Shown piece after piece: positions 7,389 to 17,614 of a stretch of DNA of 64,000 nt (position 1 is its first letter; every line of letters begins with the position of its first letter). Source of the DNA: CAUPWF01 sp963515125 (GTDB lineage Bacteria > Bacillota > Clostridia > Lachnospirales > Lachnospiraceae); NCBI GenBank assembly GCA_052116865.1, contig JBQKKG010000003.1, positions 124,001-188,000 of the forward strand, given 5' to 3'. The position numbers were made by a program, and so were the translations under genes. The notes under the pieces are model-generated. The model made no database searches. It had not been told where the DNA came from and saw nothing but the letters and a program-made list of their open reading frames with translations.

Positions 7389-8648
7389 TTAATTCCACGA
7401 ATCACAATAAAATTCTTCTATATTTGTATATCCCTCATCTGTTAATTGTTCTTTTTGAAACTTCTTATTTTTTTTCATTATAGCAATCATTACTTGCTTT
7501 CCAGCATTGCGTTCTTCTTTTGCTATTTTTAATACCTTAAGCATACCTTCTATTGGCATATTCTTTTCTACTAATAGTGCTTTCTTTTCTTTACTTGTTG
7601 GCACTTCATATCCCCGCTCTAGAAGCAACATAACAATCCGTTCAAAACCAATTGAAAAACCACATGCTGGCGTAGATTGCCCTGTAAATTTTCCAATCAT
7701 TTCATCATATCGGCCTCCACCACCAACAGATCCTCCAAATTCATCCATTGATATTTCAAAAATCGTTCCCGTGTAATATGACATTCCACGTACCAACGTA
7801 GGGTCAAAACTAATGTCAAATTTTGCTTCTTTTGCTGCCTCCACACTTGCTATGATCATTTCCAGACCAATTGCCACATCTTTATTCAGATAACCATCAA
7901 GCTTTTCTTTGCAATACCGAACTCCTTCAATATCATTTGTAATCACCTTAAATAATTCTAAGTATGTCACAATATTATCTTTATGAAAACCATTAGACTC
8001 CAATTCTAATGCAACTCCATCTAATCCAATCTTGTCCATCTTATCAAGAATAATAAATACTGTATCATAATCAGCCTCATCAAATCCGCTATATGCAGCC
8101 ATTGCTTTTAATATTCTGCGATCATTCATTCGTATGGTAAAGTTTTGAAAATTCAGCTTACCAAGTAAGGTTGTAGTTGCAAGGATTAGTTCAATTTCTG
8201 CTAGGTTACTAGCTTCCCCTAATATATCAATATCACATTGCATAAATTGCCGGAAACGTCCTCTTTGTGGGCGATCGGCTCTCCACACATTCCCCATTTG
8301 CAATGCTTTAAATGGAGAGGGTAAGTCATTCGAGTTGTTAGAATAGTATCTGGATAGAGGTACCGTCAAGTCATATCTTAACCCTCCATCTACAAGATCA
8401 GCTTCTGATTCTGCCTTCTCTAATTTCAGCTTTTCACCACGCTTTAATATTTTAAAAATTAATTTTTCATTTTCGCCACCTTGTTTGCTAGATAAATTTT
8501 CAATATGTTCGACACAAGGGGTTTCTATAGAAGAGAATCCAAATGTACTATATGTTTCCTTGATCATATGAATCACGTAATCACGTATTTCCATTTCTCT
8601 TGGTAACATATCTTTCATTCCGGTTACTGGTTTCTTTTTTAATGCCAT
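7389..8648 (-). CDS. hisS: Histidyl-tRNA synthetase
   Basis: Charges tRNA-His; class II dimeric enzyme, 419 residues. It shows GMKDMLP at the N-terminus, LRYDLTVPLSRY (near residue 85), the motif 2 region MGNVWRADRPQRGRFRQFMQCDID, the HisA motif LVRGMSYYTGTIFEI and the family GFSIGFERI motif. The C-terminal anticodon domain looks short and ends early (FYCDSWN). The ATG at 8648 is preferred because the AGGAG is only one base from the alternative ATG at 8654. It overlaps the end of hemZ by ten bases, so the two are translationally coupled. Confidence 0.97.
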   Translation of the reverse strand: MALKKKPVTGMKDMLPREMEIRDYVIHMIKETYSTFGFSSIETPCVEHIENLSSKQGGENEKLIFKILKRGEKLKLEKAESEADLVDGGLRYDLTVPLSRYYSNNSNDLPSPFKALQMGNVWRADRPQRGRFRQFMQCDIDILGEASNLAEIELILATTTLLGKLNFQNFTIRMNDRRILKAMAAYSGFDEADYDTVFIILDKMDKIGLDGVALELESNGFHKDNIVTYLELFKVITNDIEGVRYCKEKLDGYLNKDVAIGLEMIIASVEAAKEAKFDISFDPTLVRGMSYYTGTIFEISMDEFGGSVGGGGRYDEMIGKFTGQSTPACGFSIGFERIVMLLLERGYEVPTSKEKKALLVEKNMPIEGMLKVLKIAKEERNAGKQVMIAIMKKNKKFQKEQLTDEGYTNIEEFYCDSWN

Positions 8649-10042
8649 AGCCATTCTCCTTTTCGCTCTATCATTTCGTCGATACGAGAAATATACATCT
8701 CAATATCCTTTACATTCTCAATTCGTACGATATTATCCTTTTCCCGCGGAAGTACAATCTTCGTAGATGCTCCTGCCCCAACGGCTACAATCGATTGCTT
8801 TTCCTCCATAATAAGTATATTGTATATTCCCGCTTTGTCAACCTTTGCATAGCCAACATTTTCAAAATTCCCCGCAATATTTTTCTGTCTGTATAAATAA
8901 TATGGTAGTAATCCCATTTTTTTAGCGTAGTTTGCTCCTAGCTCTGTCATCTTTTCCATTTCCTCTGGTGTTGTCTTCACATCTTCTTGCCTCATACGGG
9001 CTGCACGCTTCACTGCCAGTGAATGAATAGTTAAACTATCCGGTTTTAATTCCTCAATCTGTTGCAACGTATCTTCAACATCTCTTAAATCTTCTCCTTG
9101 TAACCCTACAATAAGATCCATATTAATATTGGAAAACTTTAATTCTCTTGCCCACTTATAAACACGCTTAACATCCTCTACTGTATGCTTTCTTCCAATT
9201 GTGTCAAGTGTTGTCTGTTGCATTGTTTGTGGATTAATAGAGATTCTTGAAATGTTATGTTTTCGTAACACCATTAGTTTTTCTTTCGTAATGCTATCTG
9301 GCCTTCCTGCCTCAACTGTTAATTCTTTTAATCCTTGAAAGGAAAAAGTATGTTCTAGGTGTGTCAACAATCGCTCTAGTTGTGCCGGCTCCAATGTAGT
9401 AGGAGTCCCTCCTCCTATATAAATCGTGTCCAATTTCTTGTCTTTAGAAACACTTCCTACAAATGTAATTTCTTTGCACAATGCATCTAAATATGCATCT
9501 ACCCGTTGCTTATAACTATTTATCGGATAAGAGGTAAAAGAACAATAAAAACAAGTGGTAGGACAAAAGGGAATTCCTACATATAAACTAAATCCCTTCT
9601 GATAGTCCAACTCTTGCAATAACTTCTGTTCCCTTTCCGCTATCTCTACTCCCAACTCCGCTTTCCGTTCGCTCACGCAATAATATTCTTGCAACCACCG
9701 AATTACTTCTTGCTTAGATACACCTTGTTCTAACTGCCTCATCGCAATTTTAGTAGGACGTATTCCCGTTAGGAATCCCCATTCCAAATCCATTCCTGTA
9801 TGCTTTTTCATTTCATTATATATTTTTTTATTAACATAATGCTTAATATCTTTACTTTTTAATTCATTTTGCTCATATGCACAATTTATAGTTACTTCTT
9901 TGCCATCTGGAAAGATCAGTCTAGCCAATGCAATTTGCTCTGCTAGAACATTGCGTCTAATATCTTCTTGTGGGAAAAAAGCCTTTACTATATGAAAAGC
10001 ATCATAAGAAAAGAAATCACTCTTTAATTTTATATCAATCAT
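8639..10042 (-). CDS. hemZ: HemZ, radical SAM coproporphyrinogen III dehydrogenase family
   Basis: A radical S-adenosylmethionine enzyme of 467 residues. The 4Fe-4S binding motif is CPTTCFYCSF (CxxxCxxC) near residue 162, followed by IYIGGGTPTTL and the HemN-type ISINPQTMQQTTLDTIGR stretch. HemN-like enzymes oxidatively decarboxylate coproporphyrinogen III without oxygen. HemZ proteins differ by an N-terminal extension of about 150 residues, present here, and their exact reaction is less certain. It sits between a metallo-hydrolase and hisS in a compact minus-strand run. Copy 4 of the palindromic repeat lies just before its ribosome site. Confidence 0.9.
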   Translation of the reverse strand: MIDIKLKSDFFSYDAFHIVKAFFPQEDIRRNVLAEQIALARLIFPDGKEVTINCAYEQNELKSKDIKHYVNKKIYNEMKKHTGMDLEWGFLTGIRPTKIAMRQLEQGVSKQEVIRWLQEYYCVSERKAELGVEIAEREQKLLQELDYQKGFSLYVGIPFCPTTCFYCSFTSYPINSYKQRVDAYLDALCKEITFVGSVSKDKKLDTIYIGGGTPTTLEPAQLERLLTHLEHTFSFQGLKELTVEAGRPDSITKEKLMVLRKHNISRISINPQTMQQTTLDTIGRKHTVEDVKRVYKWARELKFSNINMDLIVGLQGEDLRDVEDTLQQIEELKPDSLTIHSLAVKRAARMRQEDVKTTPEEMEKMTELGANYAKKMGLLPYYLYRQKNIAGNFENVGYAKVDKAGIYNILIMEEKQSIVAVGAGASTKIVLPREKDNIVRIENVKDIEMYISRIDEMIERKGEWLWH

Positions 10043-10054
10043 ATCAAACCTCCC

Positions 10055-10096
10055 AATTGGGGACGGGGGCGATGTGTAACGCCCCCGTCCCCAATT
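10055..10096. repeat. GC-rich palindromic repeat, copy 4 (reverse orientation)
   Basis: Perfect 17-base arms AATTGGGGACGGGGGCG and complement, loop of 8 bases. The loop (TTACACAT on the minus strand) shows it is inverted relative to copies 1, 2 and 6. It lies between the metallo-hydrolase stop and the hemZ ribosome site. Confidence 0.85.
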
Positions 10097-10098
10097 AA

Positions 10099-10719
10099 CT
10101 AAAAATATGGATTATTTGTCTTTTCATATCCTATTTTTGTTTCACTTGCATGTCCGGGATAAACAATTGTTTCATCTGGTAAATTATTTAACTTTGTCTT
10201 GATAGAAGTTCTTAAAGTTTCTTCATTACCAGTTGCTAAGTCACTTCTTCCTACCGAACGAAAGAATAATGTGTCTCCACTAAACAGTAAATTCTCATTT
10301 TCTATATAATAGCAACAACTTCCTATGGTATGACCTGGTGTTGCAAGTACTTTTATTTCTTCTCCAATTAGTGAAAGAACCTCTCCATCTTTTATATAAG
10401 TGGCACCATCAAAGGTATACCCGTCTGTATAGCAGATAGACATATTTAACCTCTCGTCTTGAATCAATTCTTGCTCTGCATCCATCACATATACTGGAAC
10501 TTGAAATTCTTTCAATAACTGATCAATCCCCCCAATGTGATCAAAGTGTCCATGGGTTAGCAAGATTGCCTGTACCTGCAATTTTTCACTTTCTATATGT
10601 TTGATAAAATACTCAGGGGCAATGGCAGGATCTATGATAACTGCTTCCCTTGTATCTTCATTATAAGCCAAATAACAATTGGTACTCAATATTCCAATTA
10701 CAAATTTCTCTACCTTCAT
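10099..10719 (-). CDS. MBL-fold metallo-hydrolase (glyoxalase II-like)
   Basis: A 206-residue cytosolic enzyme with the metallo-beta-lactamase fold. THGHFDHIGG near residue 54 is the HxHxDH two-metal motif; further ligands are in TPGHTIGS (near 128), FSGDTLFF (near 150) and YPGHASET (near 186). The size and motifs fit the YqgX/glyoxalase-II-like group, which hydrolyses thioesters such as lactoylglutathione or bacillithiol adducts. The true substrate is unknown. It is co-directional with rel and hemZ and probably in one transcript. Confidence 0.9.
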   Translation of the reverse strand: MKVEKFVIGILSTNCYLAYNEDTREAVIIDPAIAPEYFIKHIESEKLQVQAILLTHGHFDHIGGIDQLLKEFQVPVYVMDAEQELIQDERLNMSICYTDGYTFDGATYIKDGEVLSLIGEEIKVLATPGHTIGSCCYYIENENLLFSGDTLFFRSVGRSDLATGNEETLRTSIKTKLNNLPDETIVYPGHASETKIGYEKTNNPYF

Positions 10720-10770
10720 AATTACCTCTTTTACTTTATTTTACTATAAATCTTTTTAGTATTTTGGGAT

Positions 10771-13077
10771 TTATCCAACTGCTCGCTCTATATCAATAAC
10801 ACCTTCCATTTGTCGTAGCTTCTCAATAATACTTGCTAATTCTTCACGCCCCTTAACAATAAAGCCTAGCTCAACGGTTGCAGTTCCCTGCTTATTGGTG
10901 CGAACATTCATCATCTTAACATCAATCTTGCCTTCTGTAAAAATTTTGGTTATTTCCATCAACATACCTTGTCGATCATATGCATACATTTTTACTTCCG
11001 CCATATATTGGCCTGCATCGGCAACATTCTCCGATTGTTCCCACTCTGCATCAATAAGCCTTGCTCGTTCACTTTCCGTCAAATGTATCATGTTAACGCA
11101 ATCAGTTCTATGAATGGATAGCCCTCTTCCCCTTGTGACAAACCCTACAATTTCATCACCTGGAACTGGATTACAACATCTCGAAAAACGAACGGCAACA
11201 TCATCAATTCCTTTAACCGTTATTCCACTCTTGGATTTGGCTATATGGACTTTATTATTTTTAGCAGCTTCAGATACCTTTTCCAGAATAATTTCATTGG
11301 TGACAATTTCTTTATGGTCTTTGGCATATTCTTCTAATAAACGATTGACAATCTGCCCCTCTTTCATGCCCCCATGTCCTAATGCAGCTAATAAAGCGTC
11401 CCAATCTCTGAATCCGTATTTTTGCTGAACCACTTGCACATACTTTGGTTTTAATAAATCGCTCAATGTCAATGTCTTTGCTTTACAATAAGAAGCTAAC
11501 ATCTCCTTTCCTCGGATGATATTTTCTTCTTTATACTCCTTTTTGAACCATTGATTAATTTTATTTTTAGCCTGTGTGCTTTTTACAATACCAAGCCAAT
11601 CACGACTCGGCCCTTTTGAATTTTGAGATGTTAAAACTTCAATTCGATCACCATTTTGAATCTTATAATCAATATTTACAAGTTTTCCATTCACTCTTGC
11701 ACCAACCATTTTATTACCAACTGCACTATGAATAGCATACGCAAAATCAATTGGGGTAGAGCCATTTGGTAAACTTTTTACATCTCCATTTGGAGTAAAA
11801 CAATAGACATCCTCTGCAAATAAGTCCAGATCACCCTTTAATAGTTTTAGAAATTCTCGATTATCAGACATGTCTTGCTGCCACTCTAGAATCTGCCGTA
11901 GCCAACTTAATTTTTCTTCTTCGCGAACTGCTACACTTTTATGACTCCCTCCAGCTTCCTTATATTTCCAATGCGCTGCTATACCATATTCTGCTATACG
12001 ATGCATTTCTTCTGTACGTATCTGAATCTCAAATGGCTGTCCCGATGAACTCATTAATGTGGTGTGCAATGATTGATACATATTAGGCTTTGGCATTGCA
12101 ATATAATCCTTAAAACGCCCAGGAATAGGTGTATACATCTCATGAATCACCCCCAAAGCTGCATAACAATCGCGAACGGAATCTACTACAATCCTTACAG
12201 CAAATAAATCATATACTTGATCAACCGTCTTATCCTGATTCACCATTTTCTTATAAATACTAAAAAAGTGCTTTACCCGACCATAAACTTCTGCCTGAAT
12301 ATTTGCATTCCTAATATGTTCAGATACCTCACTTACAATGTGCCTTACGAACTCCTCTCTAGCAGTCTTTCGTGCGTTAATCTGTCTTACCAAATCAGAG
12401 AATATATCCGGTTGTAAATACTGAAGTGATAAATCATCTAATTCCGTCTTAATCTTAGATATACCAAGACGCTGAGCAATTGGTGCATATATATCCATTG
12501 TCTCTCGCGCTTTTTCCCTTTGTTTATCAGGACGCATAAATTGTAAGGTTCTCATATTATGCAATCTATCTGCTAATTTAATCAAGATAACACGAATGTC
12601 CTTTGCCATAGCTAAAAACATTTTTCGTAAATTTTCCGCCTGCACTTCTAACTTATCAGATGAGTAAGACAATCGTCCTAATTTTGTAACACCATCCACC
12701 AATAATGCTACTTCTTCTCCAAACTCTTTTGCTATTTCTTCTTCTGTCATAACTGTATCTTCCACCACATCATGAAGAATTCCAGCCACAATCGTTTCTT
12801 TGTCAAGCTCCAACTCTGCAAGGATTATAGCAACCCAAAGTGGATGAATGATATAAGCTTCTCCCGACTTTCGTACTTGGTCCTGATGTGCATCTCTCGC
12901 AATACAATATGCTTTCTCTATCATCGAAATATCTGTGGATGGATGATATTTTCGTATTCGCGCAATCAATGCCTGATATAATTGTTCAGGGTCTTGATAA
13001 TCTGCAGGTGCTTTTACTGCATGCCCGTCTACTATCTCCATATTCTGAACAGAACTTTTATCTTTCACATCTGCCAT
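10771..13077 (-). CDS. rel: Bifunctional (p)ppGpp synthetase/hydrolase (Rel/SpoT)
   Basis: The stringent-response enzyme, 768 residues. It makes (p)ppGpp from ATP and GDP/GTP on stalled ribosomes and also degrades it. Domains in order: HD hydrolase with HPLWVAIILAEL and GILHDVVEDT (near residue 98), synthetase with YQSLHTTLM and FEIQIRTEEMHRIAEYGIAAHWKYK (near 340-375), TGS with CFTPNGDVKSLPNGSTPIDFAYAIHSAVG, a conserved Cys/zinc-finger stretch (FSRCCNPVPGDEI) and a C-terminal ACT domain. Both catalytic halves look intact. The order recJ-apt-rel is also typical of Bacillus. Confidence 0.98.
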   Translation of the reverse strand: MADVKDKSSVQNMEIVDGHAVKAPADYQDPEQLYQALIARIRKYHPSTDISMIEKAYCIARDAHQDQVRKSGEAYIIHPLWVAIILAELELDKETIVAGILHDVVEDTVMTEEEIAKEFGEEVALLVDGVTKLGRLSYSSDKLEVQAENLRKMFLAMAKDIRVILIKLADRLHNMRTLQFMRPDKQREKARETMDIYAPIAQRLGISKIKTELDDLSLQYLQPDIFSDLVRQINARKTAREEFVRHIVSEVSEHIRNANIQAEVYGRVKHFFSIYKKMVNQDKTVDQVYDLFAVRIVVDSVRDCYAALGVIHEMYTPIPGRFKDYIAMPKPNMYQSLHTTLMSSSGQPFEIQIRTEEMHRIAEYGIAAHWKYKEAGGSHKSVAVREEEKLSWLRQILEWQQDMSDNREFLKLLKGDLDLFAEDVYCFTPNGDVKSLPNGSTPIDFAYAIHSAVGNKMVGARVNGKLVNIDYKIQNGDRIEVLTSQNSKGPSRDWLGIVKSTQAKNKINQWFKKEYKEENIIRGKEMLASYCKAKTLTLSDLLKPKYVQVVQQKYGFRDWDALLAALGHGGMKEGQIVNRLLEEYAKDHKEIVTNEIILEKVSEAAKNNKVHIAKSKSGITVKGIDDVAVRFSRCCNPVPGDEIVGFVTRGRGLSIHRTDCVNMIHLTESERARLIDAEWEQSENVADAGQYMAEVKMYAYDRQGMLMEITKIFTEGKIDVKMMNVRTNKQGTATVELGFIVKGREELASIIEKLRQMEGVIDIERAVG

Positions 13078-13108
13078 ATCATAATCCCCTCCTCTTCTTT
13101 AGACTCTC

Positions 13109-13633
13109 TTACTTTCCTGGATAAACAATCACACTATCCACCTGATATGACTCTACTTTTTTTCTTCCTTCTAATCCAGCAAGCTCCATTAAAAATATAA
13201 TCTTAACTATCTCTCCGCCTAAAGATTCTATCATTCGAATCATCGCTTCAAGAGTCCCTCCTGTTGCCATTAAATCATCCACAATCACTACCTTTGTCCC
13301 TGGTTTGATTGCATCCTTATGCATTTCAATGGTCGCACTTCCATATTCTAAATCGTACTCTACTGCAACCGTTTCACAAGGCAATTTTCCCTTCTTACGG
13401 ATTGGAATAAAGGACTTGTTCATGTTATATGCTATTGGAACACCAAAAATAAATCCCCTTGACTCTGGACCAACAATGGCATCAAATTCCACACCTTTTA
13501 GCTTTTCTTGCATTAAATCAATTGCTAAATGTAAGCCTTGTGCATCTTCTAAAATACTTGTAACATCCCTAAAGATAATTCCTTCTTCTGGAAAATCCGG
13601 AATACTCCGAACATACTCTTCAATCTTTTTCAT
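13109..13633 (-). CDS. apt: Adenine phosphoribosyltransferase
   Basis: Salvages adenine to AMP using PRPP; cytosolic, 174 residues, normal length. The PRPP-binding loop is VVIVDDLMATGGTL near residue 118. FRDVTSILED, GPESRGFIFG and the flexible-loop region KLPCETVAVEYDLEYGSATIEMHKDAI are all present. A good GGAGA site precedes the ATG. It lies between recJ and rel on the same strand, an arrangement that puts purine salvage beside ppGpp synthesis. Confidence 0.98.
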   Translation of the reverse strand: MKKIEEYVRSIPDFPEEGIIFRDVTSILEDAQGLHLAIDLMQEKLKGVEFDAIVGPESRGFIFGVPIAYNMNKSFIPIRKKGKLPCETVAVEYDLEYGSATIEMHKDAIKPGTKVVIVDDLMATGGTLEAMIRMIESLGGEIVKIIFLMELAGLEGRKKVESYQVDSVIVYPGK

Positions 13634-13693
13634 TCTATCTCTCCTTGCCCAAATGCCACTTTTATGCGCAAATAATATCTTTTAAGTATATCA

Positions 13694-15406
13694 CTATTGA
13701 TAATTTTGCACAACTATTTGGATATTTTTTTGCCCCATATATTCATTAATTCCAAGATAATAAGTAAATGCAACTTTCTCTTTTCTTGATAAGTACTCTA
13801 CACATTTTTGAACATCTCCAAAATATAGGGCATCTATTTTATTTCCTTCTTGATCTTGCACTTGCATTTTTAGAACATTTTGATTTTTACCAAGTATTCT
13901 TTTGCTAATCACTTTTAAATTTTTTTCTACAAATAAGGGTTTTGCATTTCCCTTTCCAAATGGTTCCAACCTGCCTAATTCATATACCAACTGTTCATTG
14001 ACATAACAAATAGGCATCTGCATATCAATAGAAATCTTCGGAATAAAATCCAATTCATTTAGTTCACACAACTCATTTATTCTTTGACTAAAGTAATCCA
14101 CCTTACTTTCTTCCAATGACAAGCCAGCTGCCATTTTGTGCCCACCGAATTTGAGAAATAATTCTTTACATTTACACATTTCTTCATACATGTCATATGT
14201 CTCAATGGAACGTCCAGATCCTTTTACATTTTTTTCCCCCTGGGTTAATACAAAGGTTGGTTTATGATACTTTTCTCTGATGCGTCCTGCTATAATGCCT
14301 GCCAAACTCTCATGACAATCGGGCAGATAAATGACCAGCACTTTTTGTTCATTTAATTTCTTATTCTCTATCTGTTTAACCGCTTCTTCTACTCCGCGAA
14401 CTGTCATATCCTTTCTATTATCGTTTAGAGCTTTTAAATCTCCCGCTAATAGACTTGCTTCTTTCTTAGATGTGGCGCATAGTAGCTCAAGAGCTCTCTT
14501 TGCTGTATCTAATCTACCGCTTGCATTTATGCAAGGTCCAATTACAAATCCGATATGATACGACGATAATTGCTCCACGGGTACGTTTGTACACTCTATC
14601 AAGGCTTTCAGTCCTAAATTCTCGGTCTTCTTTAACATGTCTAACCCTTGCTTTACCAAAATACGATTTTCATCTACCAAATCCATGACATCTCCTATGG
14701 TTGCAATTGCTACATTTTCTATTAAATATTTAATATCCTCCAAGTCTTTTCCCATAATATTGTATAATGTTTCCATCAATTTAAACGCTACTCCTGCTCC
14801 GCACAAACCCTTAAATGGATATTCGCAATCAAATCTTTTGGGATCAACCACTGCATCTGCAACTGGTAACACCTGAATTCTTTCATCTCCTACGTCATCA
14901 AACGGAACTTCGTGATGGTCTGTAACAATCATAGCCATACCTATATCTTTTGCATATTGAATTTCCTCTCTAGCTGCAATGCCATTGTCACATGTAATTA
15001 TGGTATCCACTCCCGCCTCAATTGATCGCTCAATCAAGTGCTTGCTAAGTCCATAACCGTCTTTCATTCGATCAGGAATATCAATATCCACATCGGCACC
15101 AAGCCCTTTTAACCCCTGTAACAGAATATAAGTAGCATTTACACCATCTATATCATAGTCTCCTATAATACGAATTTTAGCATCTTCACGTATCTTCTCT
15201 ACTAGTATTTCAGTTGCTCGATCCATATCCTTCATTAACATACCATCATACAACTGATCTAATGTACCATTTAAATACTGATTAATATCCTCCTTTTCTA
15301 TAATTTCTCTATTCCGAATTATTCTTGCTAATATGGGACTAATATGAAATTCTTCAGCAATACCTTGAAAATCTGCTCCTTTTCTAAGCACAAACCATTT
15401 TTCCAT
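13694..15406 (-). CDS. recJ: Single-stranded-DNA-specific exonuclease RecJ
   Basis: A 5'-to-3' exonuclease on single-stranded DNA that acts in recombination and repair; DHH-family phosphoesterase, 570 residues. The metal motifs are DYDIDGVNATY (near residue 75), DNGI (near 130) and the DHH box VTDHHEVP (near 148). SGRSIETYDMYEEM and FGGHKMAAGLSL form the DHHA1 domain, followed by an OB-like C-terminus. The start is set at the ATG nine bases after AAGGGA; another ATG three codons upstream is too close to the ribosome site. A perfect 40-bp palindrome lies between it and secDF. Confidence 0.96.
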   Translation of the reverse strand: MEKWFVLRKGADFQGIAEEFHISPILARIIRNREIIEKEDINQYLNGTLDQLYDGMLMKDMDRATEILVEKIREDAKIRIIGDYDIDGVNATYILLQGLKGLGADVDIDIPDRMKDGYGLSKHLIERSIEAGVDTIITCDNGIAAREEIQYAKDIGMAMIVTDHHEVPFDDVGDERIQVLPVADAVVDPKRFDCEYPFKGLCGAGVAFKLMETLYNIMGKDLEDIKYLIENVAIATIGDVMDLVDENRILVKQGLDMLKKTENLGLKALIECTNVPVEQLSSYHIGFVIGPCINASGRLDTAKRALELLCATSKKEASLLAGDLKALNDNRKDMTVRGVEEAVKQIENKKLNEQKVLVIYLPDCHESLAGIIAGRIREKYHKPTFVLTQGEKNVKGSGRSIETYDMYEEMCKCKELFLKFGGHKMAAGLSLEESKVDYFSQRINELCELNELDFIPKISIDMQMPICYVNEQLVYELGRLEPFGKGNAKPLFVEKNLKVISKRILGKNQNVLKMQVQDQEGNKIDALYFGDVQKCVEYLSRKEKVAFTYYLGINEYMGQKNIQIVVQNYQ

Positions 15407-15430
15407 CGTACACATTCCCTTCTAAAACTA

Positions 15431-15470
15431 ATTAGGGGCGTAGCAAAACGCGTTTTGCTACGCCCCTAAT
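15431..15470. repeat. Perfect 40-bp palindrome between secDF and recJ
   Basis: Two 20-base arms with no spacer; the left arm reads ATTAGGGGCGTAGCAAAACG. It starts four bases after the secDF stop codon. It resembles the dispersed GC-rich repeat in position and design but not in sequence. As RNA it would form a very stable hairpin, possibly a terminator or 3'-end stabiliser. Confidence 0.9.
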
Positions 15471-15474
15471 GAAA

Positions 15475-17613
15475 TTATTTTGCTACCCTTTTCTTCATAA
15501 CATACCACAATGCTCCAGTAATACATACCGATGAATATGCTCCACAGATAATACCGACTATAAGTGGAAGGGCAAATTCCTTAATCGAACTTACTCCCAT
15601 CACATACAATACTGCAACCATAACAAATGTTGTAAATGATGTATAAATACTTCTTGTAAGTGTTTGTGTAATACTTCTATTCACAACTTCCGCAAGTTCC
15701 TCACTTCGCTTCTTCACTTTCATTTCTTCTCGAATTCTATCAAAAATAACAATGGTTGCATTAATGGAATATCCAACAATGGTTAACATACATGCAATAA
15801 ACGTATTACCAACCGAAACCCTAGCAATTGCATAGAATGCAAGTACCACTAATACATCGTGAACTAACGCTGTCACTGCACTTGCAGCAAATCGTACATC
15901 TTTAAATCGGAACCATATATACAACAACATGCAAATGGTTGCGATTACAACTGCTACAATTGCATCCGAACGCATTTCAGAACTAATTGTGGAACTAATA
16001 TTCTCTGATGTAATTAATGCTTCATCTACCTTAAACTGACTAACTAACGCTTTATTTAGTGCCTCACGTTCCTCCAAATCCAAGGACTTTGTCTTAATAA
16101 TAACCTGGTTGGAATCCTGCACTTTTTGTGTCTGAACATTGGCATCGCCAGTTACTTTTGATACCACTGGCACTACATTTGCATCAATATCTGCAATGGA
16201 TAAATCTTCATTAAAGCTTACATTGGTAGAGGTTCCGCCTTTAAATTCTAAACTATAATTTAATATTCCCTTATCTCTTGCAGAATTTATTCCCATTCCC
16301 ACAAATCCAGAAGCAGCCACCACTAAAGAAATTATAAAGAAAACATTTCTTTTTCCCAAGAAATTAATAACGTTCTTTTCTTTTTTTGGTCTACCATATA
16401 GCTTAACATCTTTAAGTCCAATTGCATAAAAAGCATATACTATCATTCGTGTTACTATCAATGCTGTAAACATCGAGACCAAAATTCCTAATGCTAATGT
16501 TTGCGCAAATCCTTTTACACTTCCACTTCCTTTAAGCCAAAGCACAAGCGCTGCAATCAGTGTGGTAATATTTCCATCTAAAATTGCAGATAATGCCTTT
16601 TGAAATCCTGCTTTTAATGCAGTCTTTACATTTCTTCCTGCTGTAATTTCTTCTTTTACTCTAGCAAATATAATGACATTTGCATCTACAGCCATACCAA
16701 TTCCAAGAATAATACCCGCAATTCCAGGGAGTGTAAGTGTAATATTAAATGCATTCAATAAAACAATAATTAATCCCGTATAAATAATCAATGCCAAACT
16801 TGCCGCAAATCCTGGTAACAAATACACTACACACATAAATACAAAGACAATTGCAAGCCCGATAACCCCTGCCTTCAAACTCGTATTAATAGCCTCTTCT
16901 CCAAGTTGAGCTCCTACAACATTAGAACGAAGTTCTTCTAACTGTAGTTGCAAACCTCCAATACGAATGGTAGACGCTAAACTTTCTGCCTCTTCATAAG
17001 AAGACATTCCATCAATATAAGCTTGTCCTCCCTTAATTTCTGATTTTACAACCGGAGTACTTACTTTCTCGCCATCATATACAATTGCAATTTGCTTTCC
17101 TATATTTGCTGCAGTTGCCTCAGCAAATTTTGTTGTTCCTTTTTCTGTCAATGTAAGTTCTACAATATAGGATTTGTTCTTCAAATCATCCTCTGTAGTC
17201 TTAGCTGTTGCTGTCTTTACATCTGTACCACTTAATACAACTGCTCCCGCAGAGTCTTGAAACTCTAACGATCCAGGCTTCCCAAGTTCATCCAGTATTG
17301 CATTTGCATCAGATACGCCCGGAATCTCAATGTTAATTCGATCTTCACCTTCTTGATAAACAGTTGCTTCTGTACTATATTGCTCCACACGTTTTTGAAG
17401 CTTATAGATGGTATCGCTCATTTGCTCCGAAGTTGGATTCTTATCAGTAACTTGATATGTGATACTTACGCCACCAGCCAAATCAAGTCCAAGATTGATA
17501 TTCTTAGCTGCACCCGTATTACCCGAGCCAAATCCAACAATCGTAGTAAATCCTAACAGCGCAATCAATAGCACTGCTAAAATCAGACTGACTATTCCTT
17601 TACTTTTTTTCAT
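15475..17613 (-). CDS. secDF: Fused protein-export subunit SecDF
   Basis: The accessory part of the Sec translocase, which uses the proton gradient to pull proteins outward after SecA has pushed them. SecD and SecF are fused in one 712-residue chain. Membrane segment 1 is near the N-terminus. The periplasmic-type P1 domain includes NLGLDLAGGVSI and YNIEIPGV-like stretches, and the SecD membrane half ends around residue 400. The SecF half begins at NFLGKRNVFFIISLV (near 415) with YSLEFKGGT and ends in five helices. The start lies one base after the scfB stop, so the two are tightly coupled. YajC is not seen nearby. Confidence 0.97.
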   Translation of the reverse strand: MKKSKGIVSLILAVLLIALLGFTTIVGFGSGNTGAAKNINLGLDLAGGVSITYQVTDKNPTSEQMSDTIYKLQKRVEQYSTEATVYQEGEDRINIEIPGVSDANAILDELGKPGSLEFQDSAGAVVLSGTDVKTATAKTTEDDLKNKSYIVELTLTEKGTTKFAEATAANIGKQIAIVYDGEKVSTPVVKSEIKGGQAYIDGMSSYEEAESLASTIRIGGLQLQLEELRSNVVGAQLGEEAINTSLKAGVIGLAIVFVFMCVVYLLPGFAASLALIIYTGLIIVLLNAFNITLTLPGIAGIILGIGMAVDANVIIFARVKEEITAGRNVKTALKAGFQKALSAILDGNITTLIAALVLWLKGSGSVKGFAQTLALGILVSMFTALIVTRMIVYAFYAIGLKDVKLYGRPKKEKNVINFLGKRNVFFIISLVVAASGFVGMGINSARDKGILNYSLEFKGGTSTNVSFNEDLSIADIDANVVPVVSKVTGDANVQTQKVQDSNQVIIKTKSLDLEEREALNKALVSQFKVDEALITSENISSTISSEMRSDAIVAVVIATICMLLYIWFRFKDVRFAASAVTALVHDVLVVLAFYAIARVSVGNTFIACMLTIVGYSINATIVIFDRIREEMKVKKRSEELAEVVNRSITQTLTRSIYTSFTTFVMVAVLYVMGVSSIKEFALPLIVGIICGAYSSVCITGALWYVMKKRVAK

Positions 17614-17614
17614 G

